DNA of 20,975 nt from a virus, in IMG/VR virus record IMGVR_UViG_3300010158_003896, positions 1 through 20,975 of that record; one strand, given 5' to 3'. The notes beneath the pieces were generated by a model. It was not told the DNA's origin. It saw only the letters and a program-made list of their open reading frames with translations, and did no database searches. Positions 1-6,688 of this stretch are shown here, in pieces. The position numbers and the translations under genes are program-made. How positions within the stretch are numbered: the stretch's first letter is position 1; each line of letters starts with the position of its first letter.

Positions 1-2547
1 ATCAGGAACAACAGCTAATGTATTGATAATATTGATATTATACATTGGTTCATGCCATGCTTTCGTATCTGCAAAACCATAGTTATTATCACAATTACCT
101 GAACCCATACCTGCTGTACCGTAAACATCAGTATCAACCCCAAGTACCATATATTCCCCACCTCTATCACCTATATATTCAGCCCCTAAGCCACTTGCAT
201 CCGTACCATTATTGTTAGCATTTCTAAATTCATCAATACTAAAAATAGCCTTACTAACAGATAATGGATTACCATATAAACTTGTTATCCAAGCAGGGAA
301 ATTCGGGTTTCTCCATTTCCCAAATTGAACATATCCTGTTCCTGTTCCCGATACAGGGTCGGGAGATACATTAATAGTTCCATCTCCACTACCTCCTGAA
401 CCATCCTTATAGAACCTTGGATAAACACAAATATCTGTTACATCAGGGTCTAATACCCTATTGTGCCCCCAAGGCATTTCGGTAAATATCCCAACGGGGG
501 AAACTAATTGAGCACTATAATTACCACTTGAACCAATAGAATTTACTAATGTTTGTGTCATTAATCCACTCCATGGAGCAGATTCTGTGCTATAAAACCA
601 AAATTTACGAATAGCTTTACTACCGGGGGAACCTGCATTTGAACTCGGCATTAAGTAATACATACCAATACCTTGGCATATTACTCTACCTGCAGGAGCA
701 GTTCTTAATACTGAAAATGCTTGTACCCAATCAGGTATATTTGTAATTCCATTCAATGCCATTCCAAGTGCATAATAACTTGGGGCAAATCCTATCGGGT
801 TATAATCTGTATAGTTTGAACATGCTGCATCAATATTATTACAATCATTACATACCAATAAATCTAACCGGTAATCTTGATAATTTACATTACTATCAAT
901 TTGAGTAGTAGGCGTAAATGGTTTATATCCTTCATCCGATGCTTTATGTGGTTGGCTTACGCTTCCACATGTTCCACAACTTGCAGGCTGTGAATTTAAA
1001 TCACAATCACCTGTACCATTCTTTTCACCATCACAAGCAATATTACCAAATGAGCAACAATCTGTCTTAGGAATAGCATCTACAAGGTCATATGTTTCAT
1101 GGCATAGCTGTTCATCATTGTTACTATATGTTACAGCCGTGGGAACACCGTGAAAACTAAATAACACGGTATCTGCCGTAGCATCATCCCGCCTGTCAGG
1201 CATAACGGCAGAAGTGAAATTAGTTACCTTAGATACAAATGTATGCTCCATTTGAGCACCATAGAACCCTACCCCAAAACCATAAGCCTCACCTCTCCTG
1301 TAACTCCTTCTATATGTACCATTCCATGAATCGTCATATCCAATTTTACCCATCTTGTCAAGAACAGGGAACATTTCTACCCCATTCCTCGTGGTAAACG
1401 TAGGATTAACGGTTAAACTCTCATATTCAACATTATGAAGTGTCAGAACATTGTTAAAGTATCTTATAGATTTTGCACTTTTTATCGTGCCTAACATTAT
1501 TCCCGCTTCATCATCAGTTATAGCCTCACCAATCGCACCAATATCTACGATAGTCTTAATGCCTATTTCTCCATCAGCAACAGCTACACGCCCAATAATA
1601 AAGCCCGTAGGGGTAAAGCCTACGGCTGCTCCTTGGTTATAGGCGTATCTAAGTATTTCTACATATTTATAACCGACATCATTCTGTACCCTGAATTGTA
1701 ATACTACCCCAAGTCCTCCCTGTGTTGCAGCATCAGCACCATAGGTTTTAATCCCCGGATATTGATTTGAACGGTAGTCAAGATTTAATGGAACAGGGAT
1801 AGTCGGGGTAGTGGGTAACCAATTGGTATGATTACCATTGTTATCCACATATCTAAAGGTATAGCAATACTGTCCAACTTTTAATCCACCTGAACCAAAG
1901 GTAGCATCTGCTCCCGCGTAACCACCACCGGCAGTTAATTCACGGAATACCATCTTATGTGGTGGAGTAGGTAAATTAACCGTATATTTTCCTATGTTGA
2001 AATTATGGAAAAATGTTTCAGAACAGATTAGATTTGCATCTATCATTTCCTGAACCGATAAAATAATCGGTGGAGTATAATTATCGGTAATATATAATTC
2101 TCCTTGGATACAATTATTATTCCAATGGAATTGTATCGGGTGCATTATGTTAATTGGTAAAGCAGGATTTGCAGCACATATTACTCCATCTATCCTAATA
2201 AATGGTGCAAGTACCTGTGTGGCATCACAGTAAAACTCAATAATGTGGGTTTTACACATGGTTATACCCAAGCAAGTCCAATCCCCTGTATCAAATATGC
2301 TCTGTCCTAATCCAATATCGAAGTAATACTGAACACAGCTTGTATCTATTGAAGCATATTTTAATGATTCTCCATTAATAGTCTGTAATGCCCCGTAATC
2401 CGCTTCTAACCCATTAGGGCGCATATTAATAGCATCAATATACTCCCCGTTATCCTGTAGTCCGAGTAATTCAGCATCAATAGTATAGGCTGCCCCTGTT
2501 TGTAGGGTTCTTATGGTTCGCTCGTAATTTCTAAATGGTATAGGCAT
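1..2547 (-). CDS. Very long tail protein (muzzle/stabilisation-type), C-terminus cut by window edge
   Basis: An open frame of 849 codons begins with MPIPFRNYERTIRTLQTGA and runs off the left edge without a stop, so only the C-terminus is missing. It is the last and longest gene of the tail block, directly after two ring/tubular-type proteins. In podoviruses with P22-like tails this place belongs to the gp10-like stabilisation protein, and in crAss-like phages to the muzzle. The composition fits an extracellular beta-rich virion protein: many Gly, Asn, Thr and Tyr, no signal peptide and no membrane segment. A Cys-rich stretch lies at about residues 488-530, with CCSFGNIAC and SCGTCG, and another Cys pair (CNDC) lies near 560-578. 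The start is ATG, 15 bases after the stop of the preceding gene, with an A-rich leader. The function is inferred from position and size; I recognise no specific domain. Confidence 0.6.
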   Translation of the reverse strand, partial: MPIPFRNYERTIRTLQTGAAYTIDAELLGLQDNGEYIDAINMRPNGLEADYGALQTINGESLKYASIDTSCVQYYFDIGLGQSIFDTGDWTCLGITMCKTHIIEFYCDATQVLAPFIRIDGVICAANPALPINIMHPIQFHWNNNCIQGELYITDNYTPPIILSVQEMIDANLICSETFFHNFNIGKYTVNLPTPPHKMVFRELTAGGGYAGADATFGSGGLKVGQYCYTFRYVDNNGNHTNWLPTTPTIPVPLNLDYRSNQYPGIKTYGADAATQGGLGVVLQFRVQNDVGYKYVEILRYAYNQGAAVGFTPTGFIIGRVAVADGEIGIKTIVDIGAIGEAITDDEAGIMLGTIKSAKSIRYFNNVLTLHNVEYESLTVNPTFTTRNGVEMFPVLDKMGKIGYDDSWNGTYRRSYRRGEAYGFGVGFYGAQMEHTFVSKVTNFTSAVMPDRRDDATADTVLFSFHGVPTAVTYSNNDEQLCHETYDLVDAIPKTDCCSFGNIACDGEKNGTGDCDLNSQPASCGTCGSVSQPHKASDEGYKPFTPTTQIDSNVNYQDYRLDLLVCNDCNNIDAACSNYTDYNPIGFAPSYYALGMALNGITNIPDWVQAFSVLRTAPAGRVICQGIGMYYLMPSSNAGSPGSKAIRKFWFYSTESAPWSGLMTQTLVNSIGSSGNYSAQLVSPVGIFTEMPWGHNRVLDPDVTDICVYPRFYKDGSGGSGDGTINVSPDPVSGTGTGYVQFGKWRNPNFPAWITSLYGNPLSVSKAIFSIDEFRNANNNGTDASGLGAEYIGDRGGEYMVLGVDTDVYGTAGMGSGNCDNNYGFADTKAWHEPMYNINIINTLAVVPD

Positions 2548-2562
2548 ATTTTCTTATCAATA

Positions 2563-3333
2563 TTATTTGTACCATTTTGCATTATTGTTTCTCTCGTCCA
2601 TATCATTCCGCATCCATTCACTCATAGCCACAGCGTTACGGATAAATGCCCACCAACTGCCATCCTGCTGATTCATTAACGCCTGTGTAGCAATAGCAGA
2701 CATAGTGCTGAATAGTTTTATATCGTGCCTCATAAGTAACATAGAGCAATCCCTGTTCATCATATCAGTTACCACTTGCCTATATTCTCTTGGTACCGTA
2801 GGTATTTCATCAAGTGCTCCACCGAATGTATTGTAAATTATACGGTACTTGGCAAATTCAGCACAGTTCCGGCTAAACATTAGATAACCACCTTCCATAT
2901 TAGCATAATATAGATTCGTGTGGTCAAATGCTCTACCACCAGTTACATACGGGTTGTAATATGGGTCATACGGTTGGTCATCGTGCTTATCAGCGGAATA
3001 TGCCTTACCGCCTGGGGTAGTAACAAAATTCACTTTAAAGTGAACTATCCGCAAATCTGCCCCCGGTGAACAGCATTTATCATTGTAAATGTATATTTTC
3101 TGTGGATTAATAAAATCATCAGGAACAGGGATAGCTAATGGTGTACTGCTGTCAGAAAATAATCCATCATTCCATGTGGTAAATATGAAATATTGGGTAC
3201 TTAATTTCTCCAATATCCTCTTTATTTTCTCCTGATACCACCCTTTTGACCTTAGCCTAAATTCATCATCCCCAAGAAACTGAGTAACATCAGCGATAAT
3301 TGCATCAGAAGTAACGGTTTGTGCGCTTAACAT
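2563..3333 (-). CDS. Ring/tail-tubular-type protein
   Basis: This 256-aa soluble protein has an N-terminal helical segment (residues about 7-50), a beta-rich middle and a C-terminal helical part ending NNNAKWYK. The C-terminal half has the motif VPREYRQVVTDMMNRDCSML. A helical N-terminus, a strand-rich centre and C-terminal helices are common in the small adaptor or tubular proteins that stack beneath a podovirus portal. It lies between another such protein and the giant tail protein, which is the expected place of a lower ring or tail-tubular component. It starts at ATG four bases after the stop of the 47-codon gene upstream, so the two are probably translated together. No sequence signature was recognised, and the ring role is inferred from order. 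Confidence 0.5.
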   Translation of the reverse strand: MLSAQTVTSDAIIADVTQFLGDDEFRLRSKGWYQEKIKRILEKLSTQYFIFTTWNDGLFSDSSTPLAIPVPDDFINPQKIYIYNDKCCSPGADLRIVHFKVNFVTTPGGKAYSADKHDDQPYDPYYNPYVTGGRAFDHTNLYYANMEGGYLMFSRNCAEFAKYRIIYNTFGGALDEIPTVPREYRQVVTDMMNRDCSMLLMRHDIKLFSTMSAIATQALMNQQDGSWWAFIRNAVAMSEWMRNDMDERNNNAKWYK

Positions 3334-3337
3334 ATAC

Positions 3338-3481
3338 CTAATTTAATGAGTAATAAACTTGGAAATATTCACCACATATAAACATGGAGAAATTATCCCA
3401 CATAGATATGGACATAAATCTCCCTCCATTATCGTCCGTGAAAGCCCCAATTCCTAAATATGGGAAACGCGCTGTTTTCAT
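3338..3481 (-). CDS. Small 47-aa protein between two tail genes
   Basis: A complete small ORF fills the gap between the two ring-type genes. It begins MKTARFPYLGIGAF and ends EYFQVYYSLN. Its start codon overlaps the upstream stop in the string GCATGATGAAAAC, sharing one base, and its TAG stop is four bases before the next ATG. This fit makes a chance ORF unlikely and suggests translational coupling along one mRNA. The peptide is rich in aromatic residues (F, Y, W) and Gly, has one Cys, and has no clear membrane segment or signal peptide. Its function is unknown. A minor virion or assembly protein is possible from context. An opposite-strand frame covers part of this stretch but has no signals of its own. 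Confidence 0.62.
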   Translation of the reverse strand: MKTARFPYLGIGAFTDDNGGRFMSISMWDNFSMFICGEYFQVYYSLN

Positions 3482-4233
3482 CATGCTTCTTGTTGCTCTT
3501 GTGAAATTGATTGAACAGGTGCCCCGCCGGGTATTGGTAACGTGTTTATGTTACCATCATTCATACGGTCCCGTGGTAACATGAGTGCGAACTTGCCCAT
3601 ATTGACTATATCTGCCCGAAGGATAGCAATTAAATCTTCTGGTAAATTCATCGGGGTATCAATGTTAGTATTGTCAATTTCGTCAATAGTTGGATTCAGG
3701 TAAACGAAAGCCTGTAATGACTTAATTGATACTTCTTCTAACCCTAATAACCATATTAATGACATATTATCTCGGAAGTAATATGGATTTGTGGTACTCG
3801 GTTTTTCTAATGGGTTAGCATAGTAATTATATACTTTAGCAGGAGTGGTCCTGTGGAACTTTACATTCGCATATTCAGGAACATCACAGATAGTATCGGT
3901 AGAATAGGTTAATAGGTGTAGCCCTGCATCAAAGTCAAGATCAACTATTTTCCGTGGGAATTCAATAAATTTTTGGTTTTTAATCTTTGATTTATCTGTT
4001 CCTGCAGAATATGTTTGAACAGGAATATCATCAAAAATGGCTAAATAATCCCCTTCTATAGTGCCCGTAGCCTTAATATTATTGGTAAAACGGGATTTCC
4101 GTAACCGTGAAGCTCCCGTTAATGCCCAAAATAGGATAGCATCTTGGTTAATTTCAGCAGAAGCGTAGTTCTGTTTTAGTATCTTGGATACATCATTAAC
4201 AAAGGTAAGCCAAGTGGTTCCATTATTTGCCAC
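3481..4233 (-). CDS. Ring/tail-tubular-type protein (GTG start)
   Basis: This 250-aa protein has an N-terminal helical region (residues about 5-45, with FVNDVSKILKQ and ILFWALTGASRLRK), a beta-rich middle and a C-terminal helical stretch containing LPEDLIAILRADIVNMGKF. The tail is Gly/Pro/Gln rich. Together with its place before another such protein and the giant tail protein, this suggests a podovirus ring or tail-tubular protein that extends the portal channel. The start is GTG, chosen because the peptide begins MANNGTTW right after an (AACT)n leader that also precedes other virion genes here. A terminator and a TATATTTG promoter lie just upstream, so this gene begins its own transcription unit. 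The assignment is by context and general fold character only. Confidence 0.5.
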   Translation of the reverse strand: MANNGTTWLTFVNDVSKILKQNYASAEINQDAILFWALTGASRLRKSRFTNNIKATGTIEGDYLAIFDDIPVQTYSAGTDKSKIKNQKFIEFPRKIVDLDFDAGLHLLTYSTDTICDVPEYANVKFHRTTPAKVYNYYANPLEKPSTTNPYYFRDNMSLIWLLGLEEVSIKSLQAFVYLNPTIDEIDNTNIDTPMNLPEDLIAILRADIVNMGKFALMLPRDRMNDGNINTLPIPGGAPVQSISQEQQEA

Positions 4234-4234
4234 T

Positions 4235-4257
4235 GTTAGTTATGGTTAGTTAGTTAG
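4235..4257 (-). promoter_or_regulatory. AACTAACT-type translation leader
   Basis: The mRNA leader just before the GTG start is built of AACT/CTAACTAACTAAC repeats. The same motif stands before the major capsid, TerL and 274-aa virion genes. It is unstructured and has no Shine-Dalgarno core, which suits Bacteroidetes-type initiation. A role in translation is inferred. Confidence 0.4.
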
Positions 4258-4263
4258 GTACGA

Positions 4264-4271
4264 CAAATATA
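4264..4271 (-). promoter_or_regulatory. Promoter -7 box TATATTTG for the tail block
   Basis: On the minus strand the sequence reads TATATTTG, a full match to the Bacteroidetes -7 consensus TAnnTTTG. It lies 31 bases upstream of the GTG start and directly after a terminator T-tract. No good -33 box stands 19-21 bases upstream; that position falls in the terminator stem. Confidence 0.5.
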
Positions 4272-4272
4272 C

Positions 4273-4300
4273 AAAAAAAAGAGCCTAATGAAAGGCTCTT
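4273..4300 (-). terminator. Rho-independent terminator after the secreted-protein gene
   Basis: On the minus strand an 8-bp perfect stem (AAGAGCCT with AGGCTCTT) and a 6-base loop are followed by a run of ten T. It begins 33 bases after the stop of the 166-aa gene and separates it from the tail block. Confidence 0.85.
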
Positions 4301-4332
4301 AGTTTATTTTATGGCAAATAAACAGGTAATAC

Positions 4333-4833
4333 TTAGTCTAATATAGGTGCTTTCCATACTCCCGCAGGACTTCTCTGCATCACTTTAGCACTATCAGTAT
4401 CCTCTATTTGTATAATCTGTGGGCATAGTGAAGTACTTGGTAAAGCTGTTCTTTGAGCAGAAGTCCTTCTCCAATATTGACCAGCAGGGCGATTAACGAT
4501 ATATTGTAAATTTAGATAATTAGCAAAATTATTAGCCGTTACAACAACAGAACCAATTTTAATACTATCTCTCGATGGAGCATAATGTAGTGTGTCAAGC
4601 AATGTAGTTCCTGCATAGAACCGAATAATTGTATATGTGTATCCAACTACTTGAGCAGTATCTACATATGTGTTATTTTGAGGAGGGCAAACAACAATAG
4701 GCAATAGTATTCCTGTTTTGTAAATCTGAACATCACCATTTGGTGCCTGAACGATTGATAGATTCTGTGCGGATACGGGTTCACAACACGTAAACAGTAA
4801 CACAATGGTAAGTAATGCGATAATTTTTCTCAT
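4333..4833 (-). CDS. Secreted or periplasmic protein with signal peptide; moron-like
   Basis: This 166-aa protein starts with a classical signal peptide: Met-Arg-Lys, then a hydrophobic core (IIALLTIVLLF), then CCEPVSAQ. The likely cleavage is by signal peptidase I after VSA; the Cys pair does not form a good lipobox because Thr stands at -1. The mature part is Thr/Ile/Val rich, probably beta-structured, with two further Cys (VVCPPQ, SLCPQI) that could form a disulfide after export. The gene has its own promoter, lies between two strong terminators and sits inside the tail region, the organisation of a moron. Phage proteins of this kind often act on the host envelope, for example in superinfection exclusion, but nothing in the sequence proves that here. 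An exported virion accessory protein is the alternative. Confidence 0.7.
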   Translation of the reverse strand: MRKIIALLTIVLLFTCCEPVSAQNLSIVQAPNGDVQIYKTGILLPIVVCPPQNNTYVDTAQVVGYTYTIIRFYAGTTLLDTLHYAPSRDSIKIGSVVVTANNFANYLNLQYIVNRPAGQYWRRTSAQRTALPSTSLCPQIIQIEDTDSAKVMQRSPAGVWKAPILD

Positions 4834-4866
4834 TGGTAATTTCTTTTAGTTTGATTTAAGTTCTTA

Positions 4867-4874
4867 CAAATATA
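4867..4874 (-). promoter_or_regulatory. Promoter -7 box TATATTTG for the secreted-protein gene
   Basis: The minus strand reads TATATTTG 33 bases upstream of the ATG, directly after the T-tract of the upstream terminator. No clear -33 box is present; the expected position is inside the T-run. The leader before the ATG is A-rich (AAAAGAAATTACC). Confidence 0.55.
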
Positions 4875-4887
4875 AACAAGAAATGAC

Positions 4888-4928
4888 AAAAAAAAAATAC
4901 CCGTAAGCGTTATGAGAACCTACGGGTA
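4888..4928 (-). terminator. Rho-independent terminator upstream of the secreted-protein gene
   Basis: On the minus strand TACCCGTA and TACGGGTA form a perfect 8-bp stem with a 15-base loop, followed by a run of ten T. It would stop any transcript arriving from the right and insulates the 166-aa gene. The stretch from 4929 to about 5064 carries no gene. It is AT-rich and holds a 7-bp inverted repeat (TCTTCTA at 5009-5015, TAGAAGA at 5030-5036) and a tandem AGAAGATT pair (5031-5046). Confidence 0.8.
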
Positions 4929-5080
4929 CCGAATTCAACAGTTAAAAAACAGAACCTAAAGGTAAACGGTTTTGGGATATTAATCAAATAATTCAAAAGT
5001 GATTAATTTCTTCTAAAAATTTTCTAAAATAGAAGATTAGAAGATTTTCTATACGAAATTTTATAAGGAGAGAGCGAAAG

Positions 5081-5108
5081 CCCACTCATCAGCTTTGCTG
5101 TGGGTGGG
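5081..5108 (+). repeat. Left-end subterminal hairpin of the IS element
   Basis: CCCACTCATCAGC, a TTT loop, then GCTGTGGGTGGG fold into 12 pairs including one T-G wobble, with a single bulged T. The layout matches the right-end hairpin and is the expected recognition structure for a Y1 transposase. Confidence 0.8.
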
Positions 5109-5153
5109 ATGTAAGCGACCTACCACAAAAGTAATAATTATTTTAAATAAATC

Positions 5154-5183
5154 TTGCAGTTTCTTTAAACTTTTGTATATTTG
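5154..5183 (+). promoter_or_regulatory. Promoter of tnpB
   Basis: TTG at 5154-5156 is separated by 19 bases from TATATTTG at 5176-5183, a close match to the Bacteroidetes promoter. The ATG is only 17 bases beyond the -7 box, so the leader would be very short and carries no Shine-Dalgarno sequence. Confidence 0.6.
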
Positions 5184-5199
5184 TGCATATTTATAATTA

Positions 5200-6372
5200 A
5201 TGCTAAAGGCTTTTAAATATCGTTTATCTCCCACAAAGGAACAATCCATTCTGCTAAATAAGCATATTGGAGCAGCTCGTTTTGTGTATAATTTAGCATT
5301 AGAGTGTAAACAAATGGCTTGGGCTGGGAATAAAATTAATCTAAGTTGTTTTGCCTTGCATAGCCAATTAAAAGAACTTAAAAACGAATGTGATTGGTTA
5401 AAAGAGATTAATAGCCAATCCTTGCAGCAATCAATAACTAATTTAGATAAAGCATACACAGCTTTTTTTAAAGGACAAAATAGTTTTCCAAACTTCAAAA
5501 AGAAATCAAATGGTGGTAGTTTTAATATACCACAAAATGTACTTTTAAAAAATGAAAAGTTAGTTATTCCTAAATTCAAAAAAGGAATTGATATTGTTCT
5601 GCATAGACCGATTAAAGGAATAATAAGACAAGCCACAATAAGCAGAACACCAACTGGTAAATACTTTGTGTCTATACTTTGCGAAACTGGTGAAAAAATT
5701 AAACCTAAAACGAAGATTAAAGAAAGTACAACCATTGGAATAGATTTAGGAATTAAAACATACCTTGTTTCTTCTGATGGGAAAGAATTTGATAACCCTA
5801 AATACTTACGCAAAGCACAAAGTAAATTAAAATATGTGCAGCGTAAATATTCAAAACACAAAGGTAAAAGAACGAAGCATAAATTGGCTATACTACACGA
5901 AAGGGTAGCCAACCAACGTAAAGATTTTCTACACAAAACTTCAAGCGAACTCATCAAGAACCACGATAGTTTAGCGATAGAAGATTTAGCTGTTTCCAAT
6001 ATGATTAAAAACCACAAACTTGCACAGGCAATAAGTGATGCTGGGTGGTCAACTTTTGTAACTATGTTGGAATACAAATCAGAATGGTATGGCAAAAACA
6101 TTCTGAAAATTGGTAGATTTGAACCATCATCGAAGCTACACGCAAACTGCGGACACATAAACAAAGACCTAACTCTAAAAGATAGAGAATGGACTTGTCC
6201 GAAGTGTGGCGAAGTTGTTTCGAGAGATGTAAATGCTGCCATAAATATTAAATCATTTGCATTAAAAAATATCTTATCTGGAACGGATAGGAAAAATCAA
6301 GGTAAGTTGCCAACATTAGTTGGAGCGTTGACCCTTGAAGCCCAACCCATCGCCTATGGCGTGGGTGGGTAG
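5200..6372 (+). CDS. tnpB: TnpB, RNA-guided endonuclease of IS200/IS605 type
   Basis: A full-length 390-aa TnpB. It begins MLKAFKYRLSPTKEQ, the usual N-terminus, followed by the helical REC/WED part to about residue 175. The RuvC-like nuclease then follows: TIGIDLGIKT supplies the first Asp (about D182), LAIEDLAV the Glu (about E261) and SRDVNAAINI the last Asp (about D343). Between the last two lies the zinc ribbon, where the usual first Cys is replaced by His (KLHANC, H314 and C317), while the second CPKC pair is intact. The family cuts DNA next to a transposon-associated motif, guided by an omega RNA transcribed from the 3' end of its own gene, and helps keep the element in place. All catalytic residues are present, so it is probably active. 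The stop codon lies at the edge of the right-end hairpin. It is the only plus-strand gene in the window. Confidence 0.96.
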   Translation: MLKAFKYRLSPTKEQSILLNKHIGAARFVYNLALECKQMAWAGNKINLSCFALHSQLKELKNECDWLKEINSQSLQQSITNLDKAYTAFFKGQNSFPNFKKKSNGGSFNIPQNVLLKNEKLVIPKFKKGIDIVLHRPIKGIIRQATISRTPTGKYFVSILCETGEKIKPKTKIKESTTIGIDLGIKTYLVSSDGKEFDNPKYLRKAQSKLKYVQRKYSKHKGKRTKHKLAILHERVANQRKDFLHKTSSELIKNHDSLAIEDLAVSNMIKNHKLAQAISDAGWSTFVTMLEYKSEWYGKNILKIGRFEPSSKLHANCGHINKDLTLKDREWTCPKCGEVVSRDVNAAINIKSFALKNILSGTDRKNQGKLPTLVGALTLEAQPIAYGVGG

Positions 6373-6397
6373 TTCACAATGTGTTACCATTATCAAA
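6240..6397 (+). ncRNA. Predicted omega RNA (reRNA) with guide from flanking phage DNA
   Basis: Known TnpB systems transcribe the guide RNA from the tnpB 3' end and right element end, with the guide directly beyond the border. Here the scaffold would overlap the last tnpB codons and the hairpin at 6341-6369. If the border is at 6377, the guide would begin AATGTGTTACCATTATC. The 5' end is not determined. This is inferred by family analogy only. Confidence 0.45.
6341..6369 (+). repeat. Right-end subterminal hairpin of the IS element
   Basis: CCCAACCCATCGCC, a TAT loop, then GGCGTGGGTGGG form 12 pairs with bulged T and A. The foot AAGCCCA is shared with the left end. The tnpB stop codon begins directly after it. 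Confidence 0.8.
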
Positions 6398-6472
6398 AAA
6401 CAATCCCCGACCAAGCCTACACTTGCATCAGGGCAATACAGTAATCAATTAATTAAGGCTACCAATTTACAC

Positions 6473-6508
6473 AAAAAAAATAATCCCTGAACATGGAAAC
6501 AGGGATTA
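6473..6508 (-). terminator. Rho-independent terminator
   Basis: On the minus strand TAATCCCTG and CAGGGATTA form a perfect 9-bp stem with a 10-base loop, followed by eight T. It closes the short unit that starts at the promoter at 6563-6570 and would also stop read-through toward tnpB. Confidence 0.85.
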
Positions 6509-6557
6509 CTCTTAGGCTCTTTTTAATCCAGTTAGTCAAAACAGGGTTGGTAGAACT
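6473..6557 (-). ncRNA. Candidate small RNA of about 85 nt
   Basis: A TATATTTG promoter box (6563-6570) is followed by a perfect terminator (6473-6508) with no ORF between. A transcript starting about six bases after the -7 box would be roughly 85 nt, with the terminator hairpin as its 3' end. Neighbouring units follow the same promoter-gene-terminator plan with a gene inside. This one is therefore either a small RNA gene or the remains of a cassette that lost its gene. No function is recognisable. Confidence 0.4.
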
Positions 6558-6562
6558 TGATA

Positions 6563-6570
6563 CAAATATA
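6563..6570 (-). promoter_or_regulatory. Promoter -7 box TATATTTG of the short cassette
   Basis: The minus strand reads TATATTTG directly after the T-rich arm of the terminator at 6572-6607. This copies the terminator-then-promoter arrangement seen at 4264-4300 and 4867-4928. No good -33 box is visible. Confidence 0.45.
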
Positions 6571-6571
6571 T

Positions 6572-6607
6572 AAAAAAAAACCCCTCCAAAATTAAAGGGA
6601 TTTTTTT
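6572..6607. terminator. Bidirectional terminator between converging tnpB and head genes
   Basis: CCCT/AGGG (4 bp), one mismatch, then seven A-T pairs give a stem flanked by an A-run on the left and a T-run on the right, so it can end transcripts from both sides. It suits the convergent tnpB and head-block transcripts. Confidence 0.6.
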
Positions 6608-6633
6608 CTCTTTTTGTTGATATTAACGTGGTC

Positions 6634-6656
6634 AAAAAAATAGGCGTTGCACCTAT
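6634..6656 (-). terminator. Terminator of the head/packaging block
   Basis: On the minus strand ATAGG and CCTAT plus a G-T wobble enclose a 5-base loop and are followed by seven T. It lies about 33 bases after the stop of the connector-like gene. Confidence 0.65.
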
Positions 6657-6688
6657 GGCACAAACATACTAAATTTTCTGTAATTACA

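Larger units (their letters stand above)
5065..6377 (+). mobile_element. TnpB-only IS200/IS605-family element (IS1341-like)
   Basis: The element carries a single plus-strand gene, tnpB, with no Y1 transposase (TnpA), so it would need TnpA in trans to move. Both ends have matching subterminal hairpins with short loops: the left at 5081-5108 (TTT loop) and the right at 6341-6369 (TAT loop). Each has a bulged T at the same place and is preceded by the same foot, GAAAG or GAAG followed by CCCA, as expected for single-strand transposition ends of this family. The exact borders are estimated. The left is placed after TTTTAT (5059-5064) and the right after TTCAC (6373-6377). Family elements do not make target-site duplications or terminal inverted repeats, and none is seen. 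The insertion lies between phage transcription units and in the opposite orientation. Confidence 0.85.
6373..6688. other. Non-coding stretch between tnpB and the connector-like gene
   Basis: No convincing ORF on either strand and no tRNA fold. The stretch holds three stem-loop terminators and one minus-strand TATATTTG box, described separately. The arrangement is terminator, terminator, promoter, terminator when read on the minus strand. The segment nearest tnpB (6378-6470) shows no recognisable signal. Confidence 0.6.

Noticed and set aside
1451-1642. 63-codon plus-strand frame inside the long tail gene
   Set aside because: Low-complexity Ile/Pro/Ser product, antisense to a long continuous minus-strand gene, without a promoter.
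4333-4833. Lipoprotein reading of the signal-peptide protein (Cys at the end of the hydrophobic core)
   Set aside because: The residues before the Cys (Leu-Phe-Thr) do not fit the lipobox, which needs a small residue at -1; a signal peptidase I site after VSA is better.
5061-6242. A 393-codon open frame on the minus strand opposite tnpB
   Set aside because: It is the antisense of a clear TnpB with all motifs; its product is a Leu/Cys/Phe-rich sequence typical of shadow frames and has no promoter or leader.
6380-6397. Resemblance of the predicted TnpB guide to AATGTTACCATAATC at 20735-20749
   Set aside because: The match needs a two-base gap and a mismatch, and TGTTACCAT also occurs elsewhere (about 3548), so it is too weak to call a self-target.
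6373-6688. tRNA gene in the gap after tnpB
   Set aside because: No cloverleaf could be drawn on either strand; the stems present are terminators with T-tracts.
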